Notes under the pieces: model-generated
Databases searched by the model: none
Told to the model about the DNA's origin: nothing
Seen by the model: the letters and a program-made list of their open reading frames with translations, nothing else
Origin: RGIG9115 sp045649825
GTDB lineage: Bacteria; Bacillota; Clostridia; UBA1381
Direction of reading: 5' to 3'
NCBI GenBank assembly: GCA_045649825.1
Contig: JAZRQO010000013.1
Coordinates: forward strand, 1 to 64,000
DNA length: 64,000 bases
Shown here: positions 15,779 through 23,505 of the stretch, piece after piece
Numbering within the stretch: the stretch's first letter is position 1
How the letters are laid out: the number at the start of each line of letters is the position of its first letter
Made by a program: the position numbers and the translations under genes

Positions 15779-15783
15779 GTTAA

Positions 15784-17568
15784 TTATTTAAGATTATTTT
15801 CAAGCTTTGCAAGCTCTTCTGCCATTTCTTTGGGGAGCATATCGCCGAACTGAGCGAAGTACTTTTTAATACCCGTTTCAGAATCTTCAATATCCTTAAT
15901 CCATTCGTTATTGTCAACAGCGAGAAGCTCTTCAAGCTGTTCCTTTGTCATATCAAGGTCTGTGATGTCAATGTCATCAACCTTAGGAACGTAACCGATT
16001 GCACATTCATCTGCACCAACCTTGCCGTCACATCTGTCAAGAATCCAGAGGAGAACACGCATATTGTCGCCAAATCCGGGCCAGAGGAAGTTGCCTTCGT
16101 CATCTTTTCTGAACCAGTTAACGTGGAAGATTTTGGGAGCCTTGTCGCCAAGCTTCTTGCCCATTTCAAGCCAGTGTTTCCAGTAAGAAGCCATATTGTA
16201 ACCAACAAAGGGCTTCATAGCCATGGGATCACGACGAACAACGCCTACAGCACCTGCTGCAGCTGCTGTTGTTTCAGAAGCCATAATAGCACCAACAAAT
16301 GTTCCGTGCTGCCAATCTCTTGACTGATATACGAGGGGAGCACACTTAGCACGTCTGCCGCCGAATACGATAGCTGATACAGGAACACCTGCAGGATTTT
16401 CAAATTCCTTTGAAATGCAGGGGCAGTTGATTGCGGGAGCTGTAAATCTTGAGTTAGGATGAGCAAGCTTGCCGCCTTCTGCAGTAAATTCTACGCCGTT
16501 AACCTTTGAACCTTTCCATTCTGTTGCATTAACGGGAGGATTCTTGTCAAGACCTTCCCACCAAACTGTCATATCGTCGTTATTGATACCAACGTTTGTG
16601 AAGATTGTGTTTTTCTTTGTTGACTCAAGCGCGTTAAAGTTTGTTTTAACTGATGTTCCCGGTGCAACGCCGAAGAAACCTGCTTCGGGGTTAATAGCAT
16701 AAAGTCTGCCGTCGGGACCGATTTTGAGCCATGCAATATCGTCACCCACTGTCCATACCTTATATCCCTTTTCCTGGAGATATTCGGGAGGAATAAGCAT
16801 TGCAAGGTTTGTTTTACCGCAAGCTGAGGGGAACGCAGCACAGATGTACTTAACTTCACCTGCAGGATTTTCAAGACCGAGGATAAGCATATGCTCAGCC
16901 ATCCAACCCTCCTGCATACCGAGGTATGAAGCTATACGGAGAGCAAAGCACTTCTTACCGAGAAGCACGTTACCGCCGTAACCTGAGTTGATTGACCAGA
17001 TTGTAGCATCCTGGGGGAACTGAACGATATATCTCTCTTCAGGGTCGATATCCTTTCTAGCGTGCAAACACTTTACGAAATCCTCAGCATCGCCAAGCTC
17101 GTCGATAACTGCCTTGCCTACTCTTGTCATAATAATCATATTAAGAACAACGTAGATGCTGTCGGTAAGCTCAATACCAATCTTTGAGAAAGGTGAACCT
17201 ACAGGACCCATTGAATAAGGGATAACGTACATTGTTCTGCCCTTCATTGAACCCTTGTAAAGAGCTTTGAGCTTTGCATACATTTCTGCAGGGTCCATCC
17301 AGTTATTGATGGGGCCTGCTTCTTCCTTTGTTTTAGTACAGATAAATGTTCTGTCCTCAACTCTGGCAACGTCGTTTTCAGCTGTTTTGTGATAGTAACA
17401 GCCGGGGAGCTTTTCCTGATTAAGCTCTATGATTTCACCTGTTGAAACGGCTTCTGCACGGAGAGCATCTCTCTGCTCGTCACTTCCGTCAATCCATACG
17501 ATTTTGTCAGGCTCGCACATAGCAGCCATTTCGTCAAGCCAGGTAAGAACTGTTTTGTTGTTAGTCAT
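15784..17568 (-). CDS. pckG: Phosphoenolpyruvate carboxykinase (GTP)
   Basis: This 594-aa enzyme interconverts oxaloacetate and PEP with GTP/GDP. The GTP-class P-loop with the reactive cysteine, FPSACGKTNLAML, is near residue 275. Other hallmarks are GYGGNVLLGKKCFALRIAS, FGGRRAKCAPLVYQ and NWFRKDDEGNFLWPGFG. The start at 17568 is chosen because GGAGG lies 8 nt before it, while the ATG at 17589 has no RBS. In anaerobes this enzyme often runs toward oxaloacetate, feeding mixed-acid metabolism. It is divergent from pflB. Confidence 0.96.
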   Translation of the reverse strand: MTNNKTVLTWLDEMAAMCEPDKIVWIDGSDEQRDALRAEAVSTGEIIELNQEKLPGCYYHKTAENDVARVEDRTFICTKTKEEAGPINNWMDPAEMYAKLKALYKGSMKGRTMYVIPYSMGPVGSPFSKIGIELTDSIYVVLNMIIMTRVGKAVIDELGDAEDFVKCLHARKDIDPEERYIVQFPQDATIWSINSGYGGNVLLGKKCFALRIASYLGMQEGWMAEHMLILGLENPAGEVKYICAAFPSACGKTNLAMLIPPEYLQEKGYKVWTVGDDIAWLKIGPDGRLYAINPEAGFFGVAPGTSVKTNFNALESTKKNTIFTNVGINNDDMTVWWEGLDKNPPVNATEWKGSKVNGVEFTAEGGKLAHPNSRFTAPAINCPCISKEFENPAGVPVSAIVFGGRRAKCAPLVYQSRDWQHGTFVGAIMASETTAAAAGAVGVVRRDPMAMKPFVGYNMASYWKHWLEMGKKLGDKAPKIFHVNWFRKDDEGNFLWPGFGDNMRVLLWILDRCDGKVGADECAIGYVPKVDDIDITDLDMTKEQLEELLAVDNNEWIKDIEDSETGIKKYFAQFGDMLPKEMAEELAKLENNLK

Positions 17569-17822
17569 AATTATATTACCTCCTGCCATAATAAGTCGGT
17601 ATAATTCTGATGAAATCCGAAATTATCCCATTTTGACTTTAATAACATTATACCACGAAAAATTCCATAATAAAAGCATTTTTTTACAATTTACAAATTT
17701 TTATGTAGAACAACTTAATTGTTAAAAAAAAGACTATCTAATATAATAGTTTTGCACAATAAAAGCAAATATTACTTATGAACGTATGAAAAAAATATTT
17801 TTTTCACTACATTTTGACATAA

Positions 17823-17876
17823 TTGCATAAGTCTTATTGACAGTATACACAATATAATGGTATACTTATTATGCAA
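17823..17876 (+). promoter_or_regulatory. pflB promoter with nested inverted repeats
   Basis: TTGACA (17837-17842) and TATACT (17861-17866) are spaced 18 bp. AGTATAC/GTATACT (17842-17848 and 17860-17866) lie inside TTGCATAA/TTATGCAA (17823-17830 and 17869-17876), a possible operator. The rest of the 331-bp pckG-pflB gap is AT-rich with a candidate pckG -10 at 17647-17652. Confidence 0.7.
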
Positions 17877-17899
17877 AATATCGAAAGGAGACAGATATT

Positions 17900-20134
17900 A
17901 TGTATTTTGAACAGTGGAACGGATTTAATCTTAATCGTTGGGATAAAGAAATAAACGTAAGTGACTTTATTAAGCATAACTATACTGCTTACTACGGCGA
18001 TGCGGAATTTCTTGAAGGTCCCACAGAACGTACTTGTGACATCAACAATCAGATTAAAGAGCTTCTTAAAAAGGAAAGCGAGAATGGCGGAGTTCTCGAT
18101 ATTGATACTGATACTATTTCATCCCTGGCATCATATGCTCCGGGCTATATAGATAAAGACAAGGAGCTTATTGTAGGGCTTCAGACAGATGCACCTCTTA
18201 AGCGAGGAATTAACCCCTTTGGCGGTATGAGAATGGCAAGAAGTGCTGCAAAAGCATACGGCTATGAGGTTTCAAAGCGGATTGAGGATGCTTTTGAATT
18301 TAAAACAACTCATAACGACGGTGTGTTCAGTGTTTACACAGAGGACATGCTAAAAGCCCGTCATTTCGGAATACTTACAGGTCTGCCCGATGCCTACGGC
18401 AGAGGCAGAATTATTGGTGATTACCGACGTGTGGCTCTCTATGGCGTCGACGTTCTTATTGAAGAAAAGCAAAAAGACAAAGCTAAGTACGGCACTAAGG
18501 ATATGACGGAAGAGAACATCAGACTGTGCCAGGAGATTTTTAAGCAGATAGACTTTTTAAAGCGTCTTAAAAAGATGGCTGAGAGCTACGGCTACGACAT
18601 AAGCAAGCCTGCAACAAATGCAAGAGAGGCATATCAATGGCTTTACTTTGCATACCTTGCAGCAGTTAAGGAGCAGAACGGTGCGGCAATGTCACTGGGC
18701 AGAGTGAGCACATTCCTTGATATTTATGTTGAAAGAGATATTGCGCTCGGTATTCTTACCGAGTCTGAGGCTCAGGAGCTTATGGACGACTTTGTTATAA
18801 AGCTCCGTATAGTTCGTCAGCTTCGTACTCCCGACTATAACGAGCTTTTCGGCGGCGACCCCACATGGGTAACGGAAAGCATCGGCGGTATGCAGGAGAA
18901 TAACAATAAAACCTTAGTTACCAAAAACTGTTTCCGAATTCTTAATACATTATACAATTTAGGAACTGCTCCCGAGCCAAACCTCACCGTGCTATGGTCT
19001 GAGCATTTGCCCGAAAACTTCAAAAAGTTCTGTGCAAAGGTTTCAATAGACACTGATTCAATTCAGTACGAAAACGACGACCAGATGCGTAAAATATACG
19101 GTGACGACTATGCAATTGCCTGCTGCGTATCAGCAATGAAAATCGGTAAGCAGATGCAGTTCTTCGGAGCACGTTGTAACCTGCCGAAGCTTCTGCTTCT
19201 TGCTCTTAACGGCGGTTGCGACGAAGCAACAGGTACGGAGATTGCACCAAAGAGCGAGCCTTACAGCGGTGAGTATCTCGACTTTGACGAGGTTGTTGAA
19301 CGCTTCGACCGTTACAGCAAATGGATATGCAACCTCTATATCAACACGCTTAACGTAATCCACTATATGCACGATAAATATGCATACGAAAAAATACAGA
19401 TGGCACTTCACGACACTCAGGTTGGAAGATTTATGGCATGCGGCGTTGCAGGACTTTCTGTTATTGCCGATTCACTCAGTGCAATCAAGTATGCAAAGGT
19501 TAAACCCATCCGTAACGAAAACGGGCTTATTAAGGATTTTGAAATTGAGGGCGACTTCCCCAAGTTCGGAAACGACGACGACCGTGTTGACGACCTTGCA
19601 ATTTACGTTCTCGACTCAATCAACACAAACCTTAAAAAGACAAAGACCTACAGAGATGCAGTTCCCACACTTTCTGTTCTTACCATTACTTCAAACGTAA
19701 TGTACGGAAAGAAAACAGGTGCAACCCCCGACGGTCGAAAGGCAGGCGAGCCATACGCTCCAGGTGCCAACCCTATGCATAACAGAGATAAAAACGGAGC
19801 CTTGGCATCCCTTAACTCTGTTTCAAAAATCCCTTATTCAATCACACGTGACGGAACATCAAACACCTTCTCCATCACACCGTCTACTTTAGGAAGCACG
19901 GAAGAGGAGAGAGTGGAAAACCTGACAGACATCTTAAACGGTTATTTCCGAAACGGAGCACATCACATAAATATAAATGTTCTCGACCGTGAAAAGCTCC
20001 TGGATGCATACGAGCATCCCGAAAAGTACCCTAACCTCACAATCAGAGTTTCGGGATATGCAGTAAACTTCTGCCGTCTGAGCAAAGCACAGCAGCTTGA
20101 GGTAATAAACAGAACATTCCATAACCATATATGA
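17900..20134 (+). CDS. pflB: Formate C-acetyltransferase (pyruvate formate-lyase)
   Basis: This 744-aa glycyl-radical enzyme cleaves pyruvate with CoA into acetyl-CoA and formate under anaerobic conditions. The adjacent active-site cysteines are in YAIACCVSAMKIG near residue 410, and the radical glycine is in RVSGYAVNF about 27 residues from the end. The double cysteine marks true pyruvate formate-lyase as opposed to diol dehydratase-like relatives. The RBS is AAAGGAGA. The activating enzyme pflA is not adjacent. The promoter has nested palindromes and a strong terminator follows. Confidence 0.97.
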   Translation: MYFEQWNGFNLNRWDKEINVSDFIKHNYTAYYGDAEFLEGPTERTCDINNQIKELLKKESENGGVLDIDTDTISSLASYAPGYIDKDKELIVGLQTDAPLKRGINPFGGMRMARSAAKAYGYEVSKRIEDAFEFKTTHNDGVFSVYTEDMLKARHFGILTGLPDAYGRGRIIGDYRRVALYGVDVLIEEKQKDKAKYGTKDMTEENIRLCQEIFKQIDFLKRLKKMAESYGYDISKPATNAREAYQWLYFAYLAAVKEQNGAAMSLGRVSTFLDIYVERDIALGILTESEAQELMDDFVIKLRIVRQLRTPDYNELFGGDPTWVTESIGGMQENNNKTLVTKNCFRILNTLYNLGTAPEPNLTVLWSEHLPENFKKFCAKVSIDTDSIQYENDDQMRKIYGDDYAIACCVSAMKIGKQMQFFGARCNLPKLLLLALNGGCDEATGTEIAPKSEPYSGEYLDFDEVVERFDRYSKWICNLYINTLNVIHYMHDKYAYEKIQMALHDTQVGRFMACGVAGLSVIADSLSAIKYAKVKPIRNENGLIKDFEIEGDFPKFGNDDDRVDDLAIYVLDSINTNLKKTKTYRDAVPTLSVLTITSNVMYGKKTGATPDGRKAGEPYAPGANPMHNRDKNGALASLNSVSKIPYSITRDGTSNTFSITPSTLGSTEEERVENLTDILNGYFRNGAHHININVLDREKLLDAYEHPEKYPNLTIRVSGYAVNFCRLSKAQQLEVINRTFHNHI

Positions 20135-20178
20135 ATTGGGTAATTTTTCTTTGAACACTACCCATCGGTATATACAAT

Positions 20179-20212
20179 AAAATCAGCAGTGAATTTCACT
20201 GCTGATTTTTTT
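20179..20212 (+). terminator. Terminator after pflB
   Basis: AAATCAGCAGTGAA faces TTCACTGCTGATTT, followed by a run of Ts. Confidence 0.9.
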
Positions 20213-20221
20213 AATGAACTC

Positions 20222-20458
20222 CTAATTTATTTTTTCTCGCATATTTCTTTTAAGCATTTCTTCTATTTCCTCTTTTACCTCCTCGGCATAGCGATTGATT
20301 ATGTATAGCCAGTCGCAAAATTTATCTGATTTTCCTAAGTTTCCACCATTCTGAGAATATAATAAAGTATCATAATAAAGGTTCAAAACATTTACAAGAA
20401 CCGATACAGATACCGACACATCTTCTACTTCCTCATAAAACTTTTCATAACTTGTCAT
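20222..20458 (-). CDS. Hypothetical 78-aa protein
   Basis: This small, strongly acidic, probably helical protein starts MTSYEKFYEEVEDVSVSV and ends with EEVKEEIEEMLKRNMREKIN, suggesting a coiled coil. No family is recognised. The start at 20458 is chosen over a longer frame because it follows GAGGTGG and because a perfect promoter lies just upstream, inside the longer frame. It stands alone between pflB and the PemK-like gene. Confidence 0.65.
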   Translation of the reverse strand: MTSYEKFYEEVEDVSVSVSVLVNVLNLYYDTLLYSQNGGNLGKSDKFCDWLYIINRYAEEVKEEIEEMLKRNMREKIN

Positions 20459-20488
20459 ATATCCACCTCTATAATACTTTTTGTATGC

Positions 20489-20517
20489 ATTATAACTCTT
20501 AAAATAGTATTTTTCAA
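20489..20517 (-). promoter_or_regulatory. Promoter of the 78-aa gene
   Basis: On the minus strand TTGAAA (20517-20512) and TATAAT (20494-20489) are spaced 17 bp. The gap 20459-20770 otherwise holds only the PemK-type promoter. Confidence 0.8.
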
Positions 20518-20711
20518 TATAATCATAAAAAAACTCACTATATGTGAGCAGTATTACATCGATTATCACAAAGCGTGAGCAATATAACATTATTTAGTAA
20601 AGAGGTAACGATACTTCTTGATAAAAAGGTGGACAGTCCTTTTTTATTTTTATGTAAAATTTCAACAAAAAATTATTACACATAAAAAATCACCGGAAAA
20701 CTCGCTATAAA

Positions 20712-20750
20712 TTGACAAAATATCTCTTTTGTGATACAATGTATCAAACA
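20712..20750 (+). promoter_or_regulatory. Promoter of mazF/pemK-type gene
   Basis: TTGACA (20712-20717) and TACAAT (20735-20740) are spaced 17 bp. GATAC-AAT-GTATC straddles the -10 as a short palindrome and may be an operator. Confidence 0.75.
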
Positions 20751-20770
20751 CCTTATGGAGGAAACGTTTC

Positions 20771-21319
20771 GTGGATATAGATTTGACAAAAACCCAAAAA
20801 TATTTGGATTGGTTGAAAAAGAAATTATTTTTAGATAAGACAGCACCTACAGCTAAGTATCGATTTGTAAAAAAAGGACAGGTTTATTGGTGTGAATTCG
20901 GAATAGGCATAGGAAGTGAAATGAGCAAAGAATCACCTCGCCCTTGTGTAATAATTCAAAAAACCTCTATCAATAAGAATTCACCAAATACTATAGTTGT
21001 TCCAATAACTCACGACAAAGATTCTCTTCCTTGTTTAGTGCCAATAAAAGAATATTACGACCATTTCGGAAATAAAATATTAGACGGACAAGTTAATGTT
21101 TCAAACATAGTATGTGTAAGCAAGAGCAGATTAACTAAGCAAATATGTCAATTAGATGATGTTGAAGTCGATGAAATAGACAAAAGAATTATGTATCAAC
21201 TTGATATATATAAATCATATTATGATGCAAATAAACAATTATCAAAAATTCGCCAAAAACTTCAAATTAGTGAAACTGACGATATTTTTGTGAAATTACA
21301 AGAATTGCTTGACAAATAA
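20771..21319 (+). CDS. MazF/PemK-family toxin-like protein, solitary
   Basis: This 182-aa protein has a PemK/MazF ribonuclease-type core at about residues 33-145: KKGQVYWCEFG, ESPRPCVIIQK, NTIVVPITHD and an SKSRLTKQICQLDD end. Flanking N- and C-terminal helices make it longer than classic 110-aa MazF. A GTG start at 20771 follows GGAGG. No protein antitoxin gene precedes or overlaps it. A candidate small RNA gene begins inside its stop codon region (promoter at 21309). mRNA interferase activity is inferred from the family only. Confidence 0.75.
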   Translation: MDIDLTKTQKYLDWLKKKLFLDKTAPTAKYRFVKKGQVYWCEFGIGIGSEMSKESPRPCVIIQKTSINKNSPNTIVVPITHDKDSLPCLVPIKEYYDHFGNKILDGQVNVSNIVCVSKSRLTKQICQLDDVEVDEIDKRIMYQLDIYKSYYDANKQLSKIRQKLQISETDDIFVKLQELLDK

Positions 21320-21337
21320 AAAGAAATATGATATCAT
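21309..21337 (+). promoter_or_regulatory. Promoter overlapping end of mazF-type gene
   Basis: TTGACA (21309-21314) and TATCAT (21332-21337) are spaced 17 bp; the -35 box overlaps the last codons of the toxin-like gene. Confidence 0.6.
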
Positions 21338-21343
21338 ATAAAC

Positions 21344-21470
21344 ATAAGAAAGTGCTCTGAAAAAGTGAGCATACTATTCAAGAAATTGAATAAAATATTA
21401 CCACAAGTAAGCCAGCCTAGTTATGTTGGTATTCCGAAGACACCTTTCGTTTTATCGAAGGTGTCTTTTG
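21344..21470 (+). ncRNA. Candidate small RNA behind solitary MazF-like gene
   Basis: A promoter (21309-21337) and a strong terminator (AAGACACCTTTCG facing CGAAGGTGTCTT, 21437-21469) bracket about 125 nt with no convincing reading frame. Predicted elements include a TATTCAA/TTGAATA hairpin closed by a GAAA tetraloop (about 21373-21390) and a TGCTC/GAGCA stem near the 5' end. The family is not recognised. Behind it lies the palindrome AATAGGGA-TG-TCCCTATT (21488-21505). The gap 21320-21731 holds nothing else apart from the XRE operator region. Confidence 0.45.
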
Positions 21471-21604
21471 GTTTGAAATGGAGATTTAATAGGGATGTCC
21501 CTATTAGTGTTCAAAAAAAGAAACTTTGCAAAAGCAAAGCCCCCAAAATTATTCATTAAACTCGAATGTCAGCCGTTCTCCCTACACCATTTTTTCTCTC
21601 CTCT

Positions 21605-21707
21605 AATCACATTTGTGTTTGTTCCAAACAAAATATTAAATTTGTCAACACAAATGTGATTATTTCGTTGGAATTTATTGAATTTTAGCGCAATTTGTGT
21701 TATAAAA
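21605..21707 (+). promoter_or_regulatory. XRE gene operator and promoter
   Basis: A perfect 15-bp inverted repeat, AATCACATTTGTGTT (21605-21619) with its complement at 21647-21661, precedes the XRE gene. A third half-site, ATTTGTGTT (21693-21701), lies between a TTGAAT -35 and a TATAAA -10. This suggests looping or cooperative autorepression. Confidence 0.7.
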
Positions 21708-21731
21708 TTTATAATGGAGTGGTGAGACGAA

Positions 21732-22055
21732 ATGTTTAGATTAAGACTTAAAGAGCTTAGAGAAACACAAAGAATATCTCAAAAACAATTATCCGTTGCA
21801 CTTAACATATCACATGGTGCAATCGGTAATTGGGAAAGCGGGACACGAAGCCCCAATTCTGAATATATAAAAAAATTAGCTGAATATTTCGACGTGACAA
21901 CTGATTATCTCCTTGGTATAGATGATAAACCATACAACAAGATTTTTAATCCCGAAACTGTAGAAGCTGATATTTTAAACGAATTATCCAATCTGACAGA
22001 CGCAAAAAAAGAAGATGTCCTGAATTATATAAAATTTGTAAAAACAAAAAAATAA
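21732..22055 (+). CDS. XRE-family transcriptional regulator
   Basis: This 107-aa protein has an N-terminal Cro/CI-type helix-turn-helix (residues 5-60: LKELRETQRISQKQLSVAL, HGAIGNWESGTRSPN) and a short C-terminal tail with FDVTTDYLLGIDD, the usual end of the HTH_3 domain. It is probably a dimeric repressor. The start follows a GGAG-containing stretch. Its upstream region carries three matching half-sites, so autoregulation is likely. No partner gene is fused or overlapping; the Fic gene is convergent. Confidence 0.85.
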   Translation: MFRLRLKELRETQRISQKQLSVALNISHGAIGNWESGTRSPNSEYIKKLAEYFDVTTDYLLGIDDKPYNKIFNPETVEADILNELSNLTDAKKEDVLNYIKFVKTKK

Positions 22056-22094
22056 ACCGAACTGCATAAAAAGTGATGTTGCTAAAAATGTTCC

Positions 22095-22146
22095 GACCCC
22101 CAAAGGTTAGACCAAAAATCTACCAATTGGAGGGTCTGTTTTTTTA
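22095..22146 (+). terminator. Terminator after XRE gene
   Basis: GACCCCCAA pairs with TTGGAGGGTC (one bulge), with an inner GGTTAGA/TCTACC stem, followed by seven Ts. Confidence 0.75.
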
Positions 22147-22195
22147 CGTGCAAATAGGGACATCCCCATTTGTTCCCGCGATTTTTCTGTTTTTA

Positions 22196-23188
22196 TTATT
22201 TTTTAATATATCTTTGATTTCGGCTTTGTGGTTTATCAGGTATGGTCATTTGTATAAGGTTAAGCTTTAATGCCGGATGAATATAATGCCGCCTTATGGT
22301 TTCTTTTGAATTAAGACCTAATAGTTCCATCAACGATGCTAATGTGTAAGGCGTATCATATTCCATTACATCCAGAAGCTTTTTAACATACTCTGAAACA
22401 TTTTCTGCTGGAGCTGAAATCTGCTCTGCAATTTCGTCAAGTATTTTATCAATCTGTTTTAATATAAACAGAATAAAGGTATTTGAGCTTCCTTCGGTAT
22501 GGCACTTTGCAATAGCATCATAGTATTCATCCTGAAATTTTTCAATCTGACTTTCTATCGGTATATATTCAAATATTGAATTCCATTTTGTCAAAAAGGC
22601 ACTATGCCACAATCTTGCCATTCTTCCGTTGCCGTCAAAAAACGGATGTATAAATACAAACTCATAATGGAACACAGCCGACATAATAAGCGGATGCACT
22701 TCCTCTTTACTGCGAGAAAGCCAATCAAAGAGATTTGCCATAAGTTCAGGAACCATTCTTGCAGGCGGAGCCATAAAAATACATTTATCTCCGCTGAAAA
22801 CTCCTTCTTCTCCGTTGCGGAACTCTCCTGATTCATCCACAAGATATTTTGTCATTATTCCGTGGAGGCTTTTAAGTTCATCTATATTAAATGGATTTAT
22901 TTGCAGAATTTTCTCGTAAGCTGCATAAGCATTTTTTACTTCCTGAACCTCTTTCTTTTCGCCTAAAACAGTTTTTCCGTTAATAACATCTCTTACCTGT
23001 CCGATAGTAAGTGAATTAGCTTCTATTTTCAGGGAAGAATGTATTGATTTGATACGATTGTTTTTTCTCAAATGCGGCTTTGCCTGCATATTGCTTCTAA
23101 CACTAATTTTACCGACTTTTTCAGAAATGTTTGAAACAAGCGTGAGCATTCCGTTTGTTATATTAAATGGGGGTGTATAAGTCGCCAC
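22196..23188 (-). CDS. Fic-domain protein (AMPylase-type)
   Basis: This 330-aa protein has an N-terminal region with an inhibitory-helix-like SSLKIEAN (about residue 52), a Fic domain with the full catalytic motif HPFFDGNGRMAR (about 180-191), and a C-terminal winged-helix-like segment. Fic enzymes transfer AMP or related groups to proteins; the glutamate of the inhibitory motif would hold the enzyme off. A GTG start at 23188 is chosen because GAGGTG 6 nt upstream is the RBS; a GTG at 23197 lies inside that RBS. The target is unknown. It is a stand-alone gene next to small accessory genes. Confidence 0.85.
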   Translation of the reverse strand: MATYTPPFNITNGMLTLVSNISEKVGKISVRSNMQAKPHLRKNNRIKSIHSSLKIEANSLTIGQVRDVINGKTVLGEKKEVQEVKNAYAAYEKILQINPFNIDELKSLHGIMTKYLVDESGEFRNGEEGVFSGDKCIFMAPPARMVPELMANLFDWLSRSKEEVHPLIMSAVFHYEFVFIHPFFDGNGRMARLWHSAFLTKWNSIFEYIPIESQIEKFQDEYYDAIAKCHTEGSSNTFILFILKQIDKILDEIAEQISAPAENVSEYVKKLLDVMEYDTPYTLASLMELLGLNSKETIRRHYIHPALKLNLIQMTIPDKPQSRNQRYIKK

Positions 23189-23333
23189 AAAAATCACCTC
23201 TCATAAGTATTATCTTACGTATTAGCTTAATTATACTACATATTTTTGAAAAAATCAATATTTTAGAGAAAATAGTTCATATTTCAATAAAATTACGTCT
23301 ATAACAGAGATTTTGGTGCAAATACGGACGTAC

Positions 23334-23470
23334 AGTGAAGTTTTGAACGAAGTTCAAAGTGAAGTTTCTCAATTAATTCGCAGTGAAGTTAAGTTTGTCA
23401 CTTTGCCGTCAGGCGAAACTTCACTTGCCTGAACGGCAAACTTAGTTGACTGTCGATTAAATCGACAGTC
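23334..23470. repeat. GTGAAGTT repeat cluster with palindromes
   Basis: AGTGAAGTT occurs three times in about 60 bp (from 23334) and once inverted (AACTTCACT near 23417). A TTTGCCGT/ACGGCAAA hairpin (23403-23439) and a near-perfect palindrome with arms GACTGTCGATT (23448-23470) follow. The region 23189-23505 holds no gene. Confidence 0.6.
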
Positions 23471-23505
23471 TGACGTCCCCATTTTGCATAGATTACCCGA
23501 ATTAA

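Noticed and set aside
21365..21559. 64-aa reading frame after the PemK-like gene
   Set aside because: Half of it is translated terminator hairpin and palindrome; there is no RBS.
22073..22270. 65-aa reading frame after the XRE gene
   Set aside because: It covers the XRE terminator and the end of the convergent Fic gene and has no RBS.
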